The notes: a model not told the origin generated them from the sequence alone. Numbered from the stretch's first letter, positions 24,921-34,846 are shown. The stretch is 64,000 nt of DNA from Paenibacillus phytohabitans (GCF_013141775.1 NZ_WHOB01000037.1:1-64000); one strand, 5' to 3'. Program-made: numbers and translations.

Positions 24921-25742
24921 TCACAGCTTCTGCGCGAACTGGTTCAGCTGCTCGGACATCGTCCGGATCTCCTCAATGAAGCTGGAGATTTCATTCGTTG
25001 AAGCAGCCTGCTCCTGCCCGACTGACGCAATCTGATGGATGGATTGGCTGATCTGCTTCATCGCGGCTTGGATCTCCCCCAGGGTATCCCGGATCCGCTG
25101 CGCGGACTGCTCGGTTTCCTTCGAGAATTTGCGGATTTCTTTCGCTACAACATCGAATCCCCGCCCCTTCTCTCCTGCGTGGGCAGCCTCAATGGCTGCA
25201 TTAATCCCGAGCAGATTCGTCTGGTCGGCGACCTTTCTGAGGACAGCCAGCACTTCATCGCTTTTTTTGACACTTTCGGCGGTCGTTTCTGACTGGAGCA
25301 GCAGCTTCTGCGAGAAATCGGCAAGCAGCCCCGAGCCCTCTGCCACATGCCCAATCCGGGCGTTAGCCTGATTTAGGGAGACCGAGATCTGATCAGCGAT
25401 TTCGCGCAGCTCGGTCTGTCTGCGGACCTGGATACAGACTGCCCCGCAGACGCTTCCATCCTCCCCGTGTACCGGAAGAACCGTACCGACGAATTCATAC
25501 CCATAGTAGTCCTTAGGGACATTGGCTTTCGAGAATTCATCATTTCTCAGCGCATGATACAGAGGTTCGTCCGCAAGAATTATCTGCCCTGCCCGAATTC
25601 CCAGATCAATGGACGTACCAGGGAAATATGCGATGAACTTCTCCACATCACAGACAGCAATAGATACATCATAGGGAAAAGCAGCTTTCAGGACCGGTGC
25701 CAGGTTCACTATATCTTCAAGGGAGCGGATAATGTTCTTCAT
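24921..25742 (-). CDS. soluble methyl-accepting chemotaxis-like protein
   Basis: A 273-residue protein without membrane segments. Residues 1-120 form a small PAS/Cache-like sensor region with Cys in AVCDVEKF and a VPVHGEDGSVCGAVCIQV-type strand. Residues 120-273 are the MCP signalling hairpin, with the tip ADQTNLLGINAAIEAAHAGEKGRGFDVVAKEIRK. This resembles the soluble YfmS-type chemoreceptor; the ligand is unknown. ATG at 25742 follows GGAGAA by 9 nt and is preferred over a frame extending 27 codons upstream. Confidence 0.88.
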   Translation of the reverse strand: MKNIIRSLEDIVNLAPVLKAAFPYDVSIAVCDVEKFIAYFPGTSIDLGIRAGQIILADEPLYHALRNDEFSKANVPKDYYGYEFVGTVLPVHGEDGSVCGAVCIQVRRQTELREIADQISVSLNQANARIGHVAEGSGLLADFSQKLLLQSETTAESVKKSDEVLAVLRKVADQTNLLGINAAIEAAHAGEKGRGFDVVAKEIRKFSKETEQSAQRIRDTLGEIQAAMKQISQSIHQIASVGQEQAASTNEISSFIEEIRTMSEQLNQFAQKL

Positions 25743-25959
25743 GGATGTGGGTTCTCCTTTATTGAATTGCTCATTACACAGTACAGAACACAGTACAGAA
25801 ATATCTAGATTAAGGTTCGACATTTTCCAATGACTATCCTTTATTCAAAAACTTAATATTTAAAATTTAATCATGCCCTCTTAACTTAAGTCAATGAAGC
25901 CCTGCAGGCGCCTTAGTACAATATAACCACAATCAATAATCAATCAGGGGGTTATGCTA

Positions 25960-26667
25960 ATGTCTGCTGCAGTGGCTCGAACCGGGGGAATATCGCTCAT
26001 TGTAATGGCGGTTGCCGCCGCGCTCTCGTACGGATATGTCCAAGGGAATCTGGTAGTGGATGGAGATGCCGCTGGGACCTTCGCCAATCTTCAGGCCTCT
26101 CCGTCGCTGTTCAGGGCCGGGATTCTGGGCTGGGTACTGATTATGGCCTGTGATGTGGCAGCTGCCTGGGCCCTATATCTGGTGCTGAAGCCTGTGCATC
26201 CGGGCCTGTCCCTGCTGGGAGCATGGCTGCGCCTGGCTTATACGGCAGTGTTGGGGGTTGCTGTCTCCAGTCTGATCGTGGTATCCCTTCTTACCGGTAA
26301 CAGGGAGGTTGCACTTTCCGGCTTCACACGAGGGGAGCTGCAGGCGGAGGTCATGCTTAATCTTCATGCTTTTGAAGCGGTATGGTCGGCTGGTTTGATT
26401 CTGTTCGGGGGGCATCTGCTGATTATAGGTGTGCTGGCGTTATGGTCGGAGAATATTCCGAAGCCCGTCAGTGTGCTGCTGCTGCTGGCAGGCTTCGGCT
26501 ATATTGTGGTTCATCTGTGCGGCACACTTGTGCCAGGGTATGGAGAATTCCTCCAAATCATCAAATGGGTGTTCATGCTGCCCATGACCGCAGGGGAGCT
26601 GGGGCTTGGCATCTGGCTGCTGTTCAAAGTCCCGGCTGCGCGTGTTCGCGCTCAAGCCGCTTCTTAA
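25960..26667 (+). CDS. DUF4386 membrane protein
   Basis: A 235-residue protein with about six membrane helices and the DUF4386 pattern (GNLVVDGDAAGTFANLQAS near the start, HLLIIGVLALWS, GFGYIVVHL). The function of the family is unknown. GGGGG sits 8 nt before the ATG at 25960; a second ATG lies 6 nt upstream. Its last 44 bp overlap the convergent Crp-family gene, and such DUF4386-regulator pairs are common in Firmicutes. Confidence 0.88.
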   Translation: MSAAVARTGGISLIVMAVAAALSYGYVQGNLVVDGDAAGTFANLQASPSLFRAGILGWVLIMACDVAAAWALYLVLKPVHPGLSLLGAWLRLAYTAVLGVAVSSLIVVSLLTGNREVALSGFTRGELQAEVMLNLHAFEAVWSAGLILFGGHLLIIGVLALWSENIPKPVSVLLLLAGFGYIVVHLCGTLVPGYGEFLQIIKWVFMLPMTAGELGLGIWLLFKVPAARVRAQAAS

Positions 26668-27220
26668 TCCGGCTGAGCGACTCCGGTGTCATCCCGAGAT
26701 AGCTGGCCAGCTGATGCTGGGGGACGCGGCTGATCAGGCCGGGCCTCCGATGCAGCAGTGCCTTGAGGCGGTCTTCGGGGGATGCCGCAATGAAGGCGGC
26801 GAATTCCGCCTGTACCTGACCGAAGTTCTCCTCGATCATCCGGCGTGTCATCAGCTCCAGCTGCGTGTGTCTGGCATACATTTCCCTCTCGGTATTCAGC
26901 GCACCGACAACCAGTACGCAGTCCTCCAGACAAGTCAGGCTGTATTCCGACGAAACCTCCTCTTTATGCGCAATGAAGATAGCGATCGCCTGCTCCTCTG
27001 TGTAGAAATTCGAGGTGATGTCGCGGCCTGTGACGTCAACACTATGCTGCCGTACACATCCTTTTAACACGAAATAGCAATGACCGGGAACCTCCCCCTG
27101 CCTAAGCAGAGTCGCTCCCTTGCTGTATTCCACAACAAGAATCTCATCCAGAATAGCCTGCTGCTGCTCTTCACTGAGGGAGGTCAGCCGGGTCATATAT
27201 TGGAGTAATCTATGCTTCAT
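26624..27220 (-). CDS. Crp/Fnr-family regulator
   Basis: A 198-residue regulator. The N-terminal cyclic-nucleotide-like barrel (EYSKGATLLRQGEVPGHCYFVLKGCVRQHSVD) is followed by a helix-turn-helix (RVPQHQLASYLGMTPESLSRIKKRL). The barrel lacks the full cAMP-binding pattern, and no FNR-type Cys cluster is present, so the signal is not obvious. It is encoded tail-to-tail and overlapping with the DUF4386 gene, which may be its target. ATG follows AGGAGG. Confidence 0.92.
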   Translation of the reverse strand: MKHRLLQYMTRLTSLSEEQQQAILDEILVVEYSKGATLLRQGEVPGHCYFVLKGCVRQHSVDVTGRDITSNFYTEEQAIAIFIAHKEEVSSEYSLTCLEDCVLVVGALNTEREMYARHTQLELMTRRMIEENFGQVQAEFAAFIAASPEDRLKALLHRRPGLISRVPQHQLASYLGMTPESLSRIKKRLEREHAQPGL

Positions 27221-27283
27221 GTTTCGGATTCCTCCTTATAACGCTGCTGACAACATATCAGTAGCGTTTGAACATTCTTGCAC

Positions 27284-28660
27284 TCATGTATTGATTATAC
27301 TAACATCGGCATCACTTTTCTCCTTCTTGCTCCGCATGGAGTACAGGACGAACAACAGAATGAACCATAGGGGCGTAAACAGCAGCGCCGGACGGGTATC
27401 ATCTGCGAACAGCATAATGATCAGAATAGCGGCAAACAACGTTAATACCGCATAATTGATAACCGGTGTGAACGGTGCTTTGAATTTGGACGAGGCATGT
27501 AAGTCCGGGCGGTTCTTCTTATACTTGATATGACATACGAGCACAACCCCCCACACCCAGATGAAGCAAATGGCGCTGATCGTGGTGACAATGCCGAAGG
27601 CCTGGCCCGGAATAAGCTTGCTGAGCAGCGCCCCGGCCGATATAACTATTGTAGAAATAAATAAAGAGTTAGCAGGCACATGATTTCGGTTCAGCTTGCC
27701 GAGCTGCGGGGATGCCTGATTCCTTCTGCTCAGATTATACAGAATCCGGCTGGTCGAGAACATCCCGCTGTTGCAGGCGGAAGCCGCTGAGGTTAAGACG
27801 ACGAAATTGATAATACCCGCAGCAACCGGAATCCCGACCAGACTGAAGGTCCGCACAAAAGGACTTTCAGCCGCACTGAGCTGGGTCCACGGGTTAATGC
27901 ACAGCAGGACAAAGAGCGCGCCCACATAGAAGAAGAGAATGCGCAGAGGAATCTTGTTAATCGCCGAGGGGATATTTTTCTCCGGATCTGCTGTTTCTGC
28001 GGCTGATACACCCACAAGCTCCACACCGACATAAGCGAACACAACCATCTGGAAGGAAAATAAGAAGCCCTTGACACCGTTCGGGAACACGCCCCCGTGC
28101 TCCCAGAGATTGCGGACCGTCACCGATCCCGCATCCGTCTTGAACCCGATGACCAGCAGAATGATCCCCAGGCCGATTAAGGCAAGAATCGTGACGACTT
28201 TGATGAGAGCAAACCAGAATTCGAGTTCGCCGAAGCTTTTGACCGTCAGCAGATTGAGTCCTAACAGAATAATCAGGCAGATGACGGCCGGTACCCACTG
28301 CGGGATATCGAACCAGTACTGCACATAGACGCCCACTGCAATCACATCCGCCATCGCCGTCATAATCCAGCAGAACCAGTAGGTCCAGCCTGTAATGAAC
28401 GCAGCCCGCGGCCCGAGATAGTCTTCCGCAATGTCCGTAAAAGATTGATATCCCGCTTTGGAGAGCAGCAGCTCACCCAGCGCCCTCATCACAAAAAACA
28501 CGGCAATCCCCACGAGTAAATACGTGATCATAATGGACGGCCCGGCCTTCTGAATCGCTCTGCCTGATCCCAGGAATAACCCTGTACCAATCGTGCCGCC
28601 GATAGCGATCAGCTGCACATGCCGGTTCGCCAAATCTCTCTTTAATTCTGTCTGTGCCAT
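27284..28660 (-). CDS. amino acid permease, CycA-like
   Basis: A 458-residue APC-superfamily permease with 12 predicted membrane helices. The amino acid transporter opening (LKRDLANRHVQLIAIGGTIGTGLFLGSGRAI) and GYQSFTDIAEDYLGPRAAFITGWTYWF match the D-serine/D-alanine/glycine transporter group. A glycine riboswitch in its leader independently supports glycine or alanine as substrate. ATG at 28660 follows AGGGGG. The gene is monocistronic and is preceded by an intrinsic terminator (28711-28737) that the riboswitch would control. Confidence 0.92.
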   Translation of the reverse strand: MAQTELKRDLANRHVQLIAIGGTIGTGLFLGSGRAIQKAGPSIMITYLLVGIAVFFVMRALGELLLSKAGYQSFTDIAEDYLGPRAAFITGWTYWFCWIMTAMADVIAVGVYVQYWFDIPQWVPAVICLIILLGLNLLTVKSFGELEFWFALIKVVTILALIGLGIILLVIGFKTDAGSVTVRNLWEHGGVFPNGVKGFLFSFQMVVFAYVGVELVGVSAAETADPEKNIPSAINKIPLRILFFYVGALFVLLCINPWTQLSAAESPFVRTFSLVGIPVAAGIINFVVLTSAASACNSGMFSTSRILYNLSRRNQASPQLGKLNRNHVPANSLFISTIVISAGALLSKLIPGQAFGIVTTISAICFIWVWGVVLVCHIKYKKNRPDLHASSKFKAPFTPVINYAVLTLFAAILIIMLFADDTRPALLFTPLWFILLFVLYSMRSKKEKSDADVSIINT

Positions 28661-28710
28661 TGCCTTTTTCCCCCTTAATGTGTACAACGCTATGCTGCCA
28701 AATAACATAA

Positions 28711-28737
28711 AAAAGAGATTGGATGTCATCCAATCTC
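28711..28737 (-). terminator. riboswitch expression-platform terminator
   Basis: GAGATTGGAT (arms 28728-28737 and 28715-28724) forms a 10-bp stem followed by six U residues on the minus strand, about 50 nt before the permease start and about 80 nt behind the glycine aptamer. Confidence 0.85.
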
Positions 28738-28819
28738 CCGGTTCATAAGAATATCAAAATAAGCTACCTGCGCCGCTGACCGTAATTAATCAGCATAACA
28801 AATACAAATTCCGTACTCT

Positions 28820-28890
28820 TCTGTCCTTTTGCCTGAGATTGTGAACCCTTCGGCGCTGCGGTCTCCCGCAGTCTCTCCAGAAGCTGCTCC
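28820..28890 (-). promoter_or_regulatory. glycine riboswitch, single aptamer
   Basis: The minus-strand sequence carries the gcvT-type glycine aptamer: CTGGAGAG near the 5' side, GCGCCGAAGG in the middle and CTCAGGCAAAAGGACAG at the 3' end, in the right order and spacing. Only one aptamer is recognisable; no second copy lies before the terminator. It governs an amino acid permease and should tune transcription through the hairpin at 28711-28737. Whether glycine turns the gene on or off cannot be read with certainty. Confidence 0.9.
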
Positions 28891-29049
28891 TGCTATAGTG
28901 TGATCCATAGCAATCATAGCCCGTGTGATGTATTAAATTGGTGAAGCGTTAATGCATTCTGATATTCTAACATATTACTCGGCATGTGAGTATTGAACAG
29001 TGATAAAAGTCTCCTACCTATGGCTAGATCTCTAGGGTGCGCTCCTGCA

Positions 29050-29250
29050 CTGCAGCGGCATAAATGTTGTACGTTTTGCAACTTGGATGCGCAGATACCC
29101 GGTTGTTTAGATAGATTGTTGTATGAAATACAAGAATTTCCACGCTAAACCGTATGAAGGAGGAGAAATGCTGCCTTTTGTACAACAATTTTTGATTTAG
29201 TCCAATTTAATGAAGCGAATGTTGTATTTTGTACAGGATTTTAGAAAGTC
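29050..29250. repeat. degenerate ~50 bp periodic TGTTGTA repeat
   Basis: The stretch 28900-29290 between the riboswitch and the ara terminator has no gene. It holds a recurring motif, TGTTGTA followed by a T/A-rich spacer and a TGCAAC/TACAAG/GTACAG half, at 29065, 29117, about 29176 (inverted half TGTACAACA) and 29220, spaced about 52, 59 and 44 bp. Each copy is a weak palindrome around GTA-TTT-TGCAAC. It looks like a dispersed intergenic repeat, different in sequence from the one at 9845 but similar in period. Confidence 0.5.
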
Positions 29251-29296
29251 ACGGGCACGGAGGATGAGTTTGCCGGTAATACCTTGGCTCTGCATT

Positions 29297-29328
29297 AAAA
29301 AAAAGCAGACAGGCAACAGCCCATCCGC
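29297..29328 (-). terminator. terminator of the araBDA operon
   Basis: GCGGATGGGC pairs with GCCTGTCTGC (10 bp with three G-U pairs) and is followed by eight U residues on the minus strand, just past the araA stop. Confidence 0.85.
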
Positions 29329-29355
29329 TCATTTGATCCAACATTATTCCGCTAT

Positions 29356-30780
29356 TTATTTAATGATTACATAATCCAGGCCAACCAGCTTGGCGTAGGT
29401 AACGATCTGATCTGTAGTCAAGTTGAGCGACACCACGGTATGGTGACCGCCGCCGTTCTCGATCCAGGCTTTTATTCCATCCTGGAAGTTAGGCTTCACC
29501 TGCCAGAGCACGCGGGCCACCGGAAGATTCGGAGCCGGAACCGTCGGCTCGAAGGCAGTAACTTCATTGATCAGCAGCTTGTAATGCGTGCCGAAGTCAG
29601 CCATCGATACCACAACGCCTTCGCCGGCCTTGCCGTCGAATACGAGACGGGCCGGATCTTCGCGGTCGCCGATACCCAGCGGAGACACAAGCACCTTCGG
29701 CTTGTTGCTGGCCAGGCTCGGGTCAACCTCAAGCATGTGGGACTGCAGAATCGCTTCCTGTCCGGCAGCCATTTCATAGGTGTAATCTTCCATGAATCCG
29801 GTGTTCAGGTTGTGGCTCATCACCTTCATCAGGCGGTCCAGGGCCGCTGTCTTCCAGTCCCCTTCGCCGGCGAAGCCGTAGCCTTGTGCCATCAGACGCT
29901 GAACGGCAAGACCCGGAAGCTGCTTCATGCCGTGCAGGTCTTCGAAGTTCGAAGTGAACGCATTGTAGTTGCCGGCATCCAGGAAGCGTTTGAGGGCAAT
30001 TTCATAGCTGGCCTGTACCTTCACGCTGGCTTCCCATGCTTCTTTGCTGTATGAACCGTAATCGAAATCATATTGCTCTGCATATTCAGCGAACAGCGCA
30101 TCAATTTCTTCTTCCTTCACTTCGTTTACATACGCAACCAGGTCGCCGATCCCGAAGTAATCCACGGTCCAGCCGAACTGAATCTGGGCTTCTACCTTGT
30201 CGCCTTCGGTAACGCCCACGTTGCGCATGTTGTCGCCGAAGCGGGCCACTTTGATATTGAAGCTTTCGTTATACGCAACGGCAACGTCCATCCATTCGGC
30301 AATTTGCTTCTGGACTTCGGCGCGTTCCCAGTACCCTACTACCACTTTGTTCTGTTTCTTCAGGCGGGCATTGATGAACCCGTATTCACGGTCGCCATGG
30401 GCAGCCTGGTTCAGGTTCATGAAGTCCATATCCAGTGTTGCCCAAGGAATGCTCTCATTGTATTGCGTAGCCAGGTGCAGAAGCGGCTTCTGCAGCAGCT
30501 TCGTGCCGCGGATCCACATTTTGGCCGGGGAGAAGGTATGCATCCAGGTGATGACACCGGCAACCTCGTCACGGTAGTTGACTTCTTTCATGATCGAAGT
30601 GATTTTGTCTGCACTGACCGCCAGATCCTGCAGCACCAGCGGATAAGGCAGCACACCGCTGTTATTGAGGGCATCCGTCATCTCCTGTGCATGAGCTTTG
30701 ACTTCACCGAGGGCTTCTTCTCCGTACAGATGCTGTGATCCTACAACAAACCAGAATTGCTTAGCGCTTACTGTTGACAT
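29356..30780 (-). CDS. araA: L-arabinose isomerase
   Basis: A 474-residue enzyme converting L-arabinose to L-ribulose. Family marks include the N-terminal [80 protein letters not shown] and the ENGGGHHTV metal-site region near the end. Full length compared with other bacterial AraA. Last gene of the arabinose operon, 40 nt behind araD, with a terminator directly after it. Confidence 0.98.
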   Translation of the reverse strand: MSTVSAKQFWFVVGSQHLYGEEALGEVKAHAQEMTDALNNSGVLPYPLVLQDLAVSADKITSIMKEVNYRDEVAGVITWMHTFSPAKMWIRGTKLLQKPLLHLATQYNESIPWATLDMDFMNLNQAAHGDREYGFINARLKKQNKVVVGYWERAEVQKQIAEWMDVAVAYNESFNIKVARFGDNMRNVGVTEGDKVEAQIQFGWTVDYFGIGDLVAYVNEVKEEEIDALFAEYAEQYDFDYGSYSKEAWEASVKVQASYEIALKRFLDAGNYNAFTSNFEDLHGMKQLPGLAVQRLMAQGYGFAGEGDWKTAALDRLMKVMSHNLNTGFMEDYTYEMAAGQEAILQSHMLEVDPSLASNKPKVLVSPLGIGDREDPARLVFDGKAGEGVVVSMADFGTHYKLLINEVTAFEPTVPAPNLPVARVLWQVKPNFQDGIKAWIENGGGHHTVVSLNLTTDQIVTYAKLVGLDYVIIK

Positions 30781-30820
30781 ATTATTTCATCCTCTTCTCT
30801 TGGATAATATATAAATCAGA

Positions 30821-31516
30821 TTATTTCTGACCGTAATAAGCGCCTTTACCATGCTTGCGCAGATAGTGTTTATCCAGAATCCGCTGCGGCAATTCTTCAG
30901 CGAAATGGTTCAGCTCGCGGGCAAAATGGTTCAGCTTGGACACTTCCTCCAGCACCACGCTGTTCATCACTGCATCATGGGCATTCTTCCCCCAGGTGAA
31001 CGGGCCATGGCCTTTCAGCAAGACGCCGGGAACTGCCATAATATCAAGGCCACGCTGTTCAAAAGTCTCAATGATCACGCGTCCGGTCTCCGCTTCATAG
31101 CCGCGGTCAACCTCCTCCTGCGTCAGGAAGCGCGCGCAGGGTACCGCCCCATAGAAGGTGTCGGCATGTGTCGTGCCCATTACAGCAACATCCAGCCCGG
31201 CCTGCGCCCAGATGGTCGCCCAGGTCGAATGCGTGTGCACGATGCCGCCGATTTCTGCATAATGCTTGTAGAGTACGGCATGGGTCGGTGTATCCGAGGA
31301 TGGTCTCATCTCCCCTTCAACCACGTTACCGTCGAAATCGACTACGACCATATCGCTAGGCTTCATTTTGTCATAGCTGACGCCGCTTGGTTTGATGACG
31401 AATACGCCTTTCTCACGGTCAACTGCGCTCACATTGCCCCAGGTGTATTTGACAAGTCCATGCTTAGGCAGGTCCAGATTGGCCTCGAATACCTCTTCTT
31501 TCAGTTGCTCCAACAT
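30821..31516 (-). CDS. araD: L-ribulose-5-phosphate 4-epimerase
   Basis: A 231-residue class II aldolase-type epimerase. Zinc ligands are visible in the HTHSTWAT motif and the later His in [10 protein letters not shown]; the [19 protein letters not shown] opening and [13 protein letters not shown] are characteristic. It produces xylulose 5-phosphate for the pentose phosphate pathway. The ATG lies 3 nt past the kinase stop, with GGAGGGG overlapping the kinase end, so translation is coupled. Confidence 0.97.
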   Translation of the reverse strand: MLEQLKEEVFEANLDLPKHGLVKYTWGNVSAVDREKGVFVIKPSGVSYDKMKPSDMVVVDFDGNVVEGEMRPSSDTPTHAVLYKHYAEIGGIVHTHSTWATIWAQAGLDVAVMGTTHADTFYGAVPCARFLTQEEVDRGYEAETGRVIIETFEQRGLDIMAVPGVLLKGHGPFTWGKNAHDAVMNSVVLEEVSKLNHFARELNHFAEELPQRILDKHYLRKHGKGAYYGQK

Positions 31517-31519
31517 AGG

Positions 31520-33139
31520 TTAACCCCTCCCGTTTTCTACCAGATGATCTACAGCAGCCTGCTCGATCGCGATCCCTGCAGTGTAACGTTCCATGAACAG
31601 CTCGAAGCCCTTCACATCAGCCGCATCCGGATGGATGACTTGTCCTTCCACATCCTTAAATACCTTGTGGTCAAGGAAGTCATCCAGACGCTCCTGCTGT
31701 GCTTTGTTCTGCATGTAGGAGGCCAGAATCGCCATCCCCCATGCGCCGCCTTCTCCGGCTGTTGCCATGACAGAGACAGGGACGTTCATTGCAGCGGCAA
31801 CGATTTTCTGGCCGACCACAGGAGTTTTGAATAACCCGCCGTGAGCCAGAATACTGTCGATGGATACTTGTTCCTGCTTGGTCAGAATATCCATTCCGAT
31901 CTTCAGCGCGCCAAAAGCGGAGAATAAATGCGTCCGCATGAAGTTGGCCAGATTGAACCGGCTCTCAGGTGAGCGTACAAACAGCGGCCGGCCTTTCTCA
32001 ATCCCGGTAATATTCTCCCCGGAGAAATACCCGTAGCTCAGCAGACCGCCGCCGTCAGCATCCGCCTCCAGTGCTTTATTGAACAGGACACTGAACAATT
32101 GCCCTGGGTCTGCCTTAAAGCCCATCGCCTCCGAGAATTCACGGAACAGGCCGATCCAGGCGTTGAGATCACTGGAACAGTTGTTGGCATGAACCATGCC
32201 GACCGGACTGCCGTCTGGAGTTGTTACCATATCAATCTCCGGATATACGGCTGTAAGATCCTTCTCCAGCACGATCATTGCAAACACGGAAGTGCCTACG
32301 GAGATGTTACCGGTCCGTTTGCGGACACTGTTCGTAGCAACCATACCTGTTCCGGCGTCGCCTTCCGGAGGACACAGCGGAATACCCGGCTGCAGCTCCC
32401 CGGACGCATCCAGAATTAACGCACCCGCATCCGTTAACAGCCCAGCCTGCTCGCCCGCCGTATACACTTTAGGAAGAATATCTTTCAGCTTCCAAGGATA
32501 GCCCTTGTCTGCAATGAGTTCATCGAACTGAGCAACCATCGCTGCATTGTAATCCTGCGTGGCCTCATCTATCGGGAAAACCCCCGAAGCATCGCCGATC
32601 CCGATCGCCTTGCTGCCGGTCAGCAGCCAGTGAATATACCCGCCCAGCGTTGTTACGAACTCCGCCTGAGGCACATGCTCTTCCCCGTTCAGTATCGCCT
32701 GATACAGGTGCGCTATGCTCCAGCGTTCAGGGATGTTGAACTGGAAGACCTCCGTTAATTCTTTGGCCGCAGCACTGGTTGTTGCATTACGCCAGGTCCG
32801 GAACGGAACCAGCAGCCCGCCTGCGCTGTCAAAAGCCATATATCCGTGCATCATTGCCGAGAACCCGATAGAACCAACGGTCGTAAGCGTAATACCGTAT
32901 TTCTGCTGGACTTCCTGCTTCAGTTCACGGTAAGCCTCCTGCAGGCCCTTGATAATGTCTGTTAAATGATACGTCCAGTACCCGCCCTCAAGCAGATTCT
33001 CCCACTCGAAGCTTCCGGATGCGATGGTCTCAAACCGCTGATCAATCAGTACTGCCTTGATACGTGTGGATCCAAATTCGATACCCAGTGAAGTTTCTCC
33101 CTTAAGTATCGCTTGCCCGATGTTCTGATCCATGCCCAC
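31520..33139 (-). CDS. araB: FGGY-family L-ribulokinase
   Basis: A 539-residue FGGY carbohydrate kinase: N-terminal ATPase motif [16 protein letters not shown], middle [13 protein letters not shown] and [12 protein letters not shown]-terminal [12 protein letters not shown]. First gene of an operon with araD and araA, so L-ribulose is the substrate by context. The sequence differs from the classical AraB (no GTSTCH-type motif) and resembles the alternative ribulokinase group found in several Firmicutes, so the symbol rests on role. The GTG at 33139 has AGGAG 4 nt before it; an ATG two codons later is possible. The promoter carries an AraR box. Confidence 0.9.
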   Translation of the reverse strand: MGMDQNIGQAILKGETSLGIEFGSTRIKAVLIDQRFETIASGSFEWENLLEGGYWTYHLTDIIKGLQEAYRELKQEVQQKYGITLTTVGSIGFSAMMHGYMAFDSAGGLLVPFRTWRNATTSAAAKELTEVFQFNIPERWSIAHLYQAILNGEEHVPQAEFVTTLGGYIHWLLTGSKAIGIGDASGVFPIDEATQDYNAAMVAQFDELIADKGYPWKLKDILPKVYTAGEQAGLLTDAGALILDASGELQPGIPLCPPEGDAGTGMVATNSVRKRTGNISVGTSVFAMIVLEKDLTAVYPEIDMVTTPDGSPVGMVHANNCSSDLNAWIGLFREFSEAMGFKADPGQLFSVLFNKALEADADGGGLLSYGYFSGENITGIEKGRPLFVRSPESRFNLANFMRTHLFSAFGALKIGMDILTKQEQVSIDSILAHGGLFKTPVVGQKIVAAAMNVPVSVMATAGEGGAWGMAILASYMQNKAQQERLDDFLDHKVFKDVEGQVIHPDAADVKGFELFMERYTAGIAIEQAAVDHLVENGRG

Positions 33140-33208
33140 GTTACTCCTCTCTGAACCAAACTGTTATAATAGAAATGGAAAGAAGGCGCTTCCTTTATTA
33201 ACAGACTT

Positions 33209-33265
33209 AGTATATTTTTTGTTCGTACATTTGTCAACACAACACACAAGATATACATACAAATT
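33209..33265 (-). promoter_or_regulatory. araBDA promoter with AraR operators
   Basis: On the minus strand, TTGACA (33237-33232), a 17-bp spacer and TATACT (33214-33209) form a near-consensus SigA promoter. An AraR-like box (TTTTGTTCGTACATTTGT, 33217-33234) covers the spacer and part of the -35. A second weaker box (ATATACATACAAAT, 33251-33264) lies upstream. Arabinose should relieve AraR repression. Confidence 0.8.
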
Positions 33266-33343
33266 TTACAGAGAGAAATCCACATTTCCCTAGAAACGCT
33301 TATACATAGTAGACATTGGATTATAATAACGATATATTCATAC

Positions 33344-33365
33344 TATAATGTGTACGTACAACTAT
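33344..33365 (+). promoter_or_regulatory. araR promoter -10 and AraR autoregulatory box
   Basis: TATAAT (33344-33349) is overlapped by the palindromic box AATGTGTACGTACAACTAT with core TGTACGTACA (33351-33360). The -35 (TTATAA, 33321) is poor. The layout implies autorepression of araR. Confidence 0.75.
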
Positions 33366-33414
33366 TGCGGATATACCGATTCGTATATGAACAACCATGA
33401 AAGAAGTGAGCCGG

Positions 33415-34500
33415 GTGAAAACCAAATACCAGATTATTTTTGATGATATAAAAAGCAATATACTGTCAGGAACCTATAGTGTGGGCGAGCAGATTCCTAC
33501 AGAATTAGCCTTGCAGGACACCTATGGTGTGAGCCGGCAAACCGTCCGGAAGGCTATCCTGGAGTTATCCAATGAGGGCTTTCTAAGAAGCGAGAAGGGA
33601 TCAGGCACCTATGTAAGCAACCAGTTCCGGTCCAAATCGGGGGGCAATCCCAATAATAAAACCATCGGTGTCATCACGACCTACCTCTCAGATTACATCT
33701 TTCCTTCCATCATCCGCGGGATCGAGAGCAGACTTAACGAGGATAATTATTCGTTGCTGCTCGCCAGCACCAATAATGATGTCGCCCAGGAGAAGAAGGC
33801 GCTGGAAATGATGCTGTCCTTTGGCGTCGATGGTCTGATTATTGAGCCTACGAAGAGCAATCTGTACAACCCTAACATTGCATACTATCTGTCGTTCAAA
33901 GAACAGGATGTCCCGTTTATCATGATTAATGCTTATTATGAAGAACTGGAGGTGCCTTTCTTCTGTCTTGATGATGTGCAGTCCAGTTATCTGGCGACCA
34001 AAGAGCTAATCTCGAAGGGCCACACCCAGATCGGTATTATCGCCAAAATGGATGACCTGCAGGGCAAATACCGCATGAAGGGTTATATCAAAGCGCTTGG
34101 AGAAGCCAAATTACGCTTTCACCCCGAGCAGGTGCTGTCTTTCGATACGGAGTCCAAGCAGGCTCTGTCCGAGAATCTGAAGCAATTCCTGACCGATAAC
34201 AGAGAGGTATTAACGGCTATTGTCTGCTATAACGATGAGGTTGGCCTGGAAGTCGTAAATGTGTGCAGACAGCTGGAGATTTCGATTCCGGAGGATTTAT
34301 CAATTATTGGCCAGGATAATTCTTATATCGCCAAGAATGCGGGCATCAAGCTCACGACCTTAACCCATCCGCAGGAGCAGATGGGCCGTGATGCTGCTGA
34401 ATGGGTTATTAAAAAGCTGCAGGGGAAGAAGGATTTGCGGAACAGCACCTATTATCAGCCTGTGCTGATTGAGGGGGAGACGGTAAGGGCGCTGGATTAG
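33415..34500 (+). CDS. araR: arabinose operon repressor AraR
   Basis: A 361-residue chimeric regulator: GntR-type winged helix at the N-terminus (GEQIPTELALQDTYGVSRQTVRKAILELSNEGFL) joined to a LacI/GalR-type sugar-binding domain (TIGVITTYLSDYIFPSIIRGIESRLNEDNYSLLLAST). This fusion is the hallmark of AraR. Divergent from araBDA, with matching TGTACGTACA-type boxes on both promoters. GTG at 33415 is chosen because AGAAGTGAG precedes it at normal distance; an ATG at 33397 in the same frame has no ribosome binding site. Confidence 0.95.
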   Translation: MKTKYQIIFDDIKSNILSGTYSVGEQIPTELALQDTYGVSRQTVRKAILELSNEGFLRSEKGSGTYVSNQFRSKSGGNPNNKTIGVITTYLSDYIFPSIIRGIESRLNEDNYSLLLASTNNDVAQEKKALEMMLSFGVDGLIIEPTKSNLYNPNIAYYLSFKEQDVPFIMINAYYEELEVPFFCLDDVQSSYLATKELISKGHTQIGIIAKMDDLQGKYRMKGYIKALGEAKLRFHPEQVLSFDTESKQALSENLKQFLTDNREVLTAIVCYNDEVGLEVVNVCRQLEISIPEDLSIIGQDNSYIAKNAGIKLTTLTHPQEQMGRDAAEWVIKKLQGKKDLRNSTYYQPVLIEGETVRALD

Positions 34501-34588
34501 CAGAATTTTCAAGAAAAATTCACAAAGCAGTTCACCTATTCCCTTTCCTAACATACCTTGAATAAACCACTGGAAAGGGGACAAATCA

Positions 34589-34846
34589 ATGTATCTGCTC
34601 TGGGTGTTGATTATCGGCGGAATTATCGGCTGGCTAAGCGGCAATCTGATTGGACGCGACGTTCCAGGAGGCGTGCTGGGAAATATCATTGCCGGCTTTG
34701 TCGGCTCCTGGCTGGGTACCGAGCTGCTGGGGCCGAGAGGTCCCGTTGTTGGAGGATTCCATATTATCCCAGCCATTGTTGGTTCAATTATCGCCTTACT
34801 GATATTCTTTGCACTGGCCCGCGGGGGCGCATTCCGGAAACGTTAG
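34589..34846 (+). CDS. GlsB/YeaQ/YmgE-type small membrane protein
   Basis: An 85-residue protein with three membrane helices and the Gly-rich family pattern (GGIIGWLSGNLIGRD, GNIIAGFVGSWLGTELLG, PAIVGSIIALLIFF). Members are often stress-induced and are labelled transglycosylase-associated without proof of activity. ATG follows AAAGGGG. A hairpin at 34877-34906 ends the unit. Confidence 0.9.
   Translation: MYLLWVLIIGGIIGWLSGNLIGRDVPGGVLGNIIAGFVGSWLGTELLGPRGPVVGGFHIIPAIVGSIIALLIFFALARGGAFRKR

Noticed and set aside
25770..25800. Short direct repeat ACACAGTACAGA before the chemoreceptor-like gene
   Set aside because: Only two adjacent copies inside a frame extending upstream of the chosen start; too little to call an operator.
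28738..28819. Second glycine aptamer between the first aptamer and the terminator
   Set aside because: No GCCGAAGG or CTCAGGCAAAAGGAC motif in this stretch.
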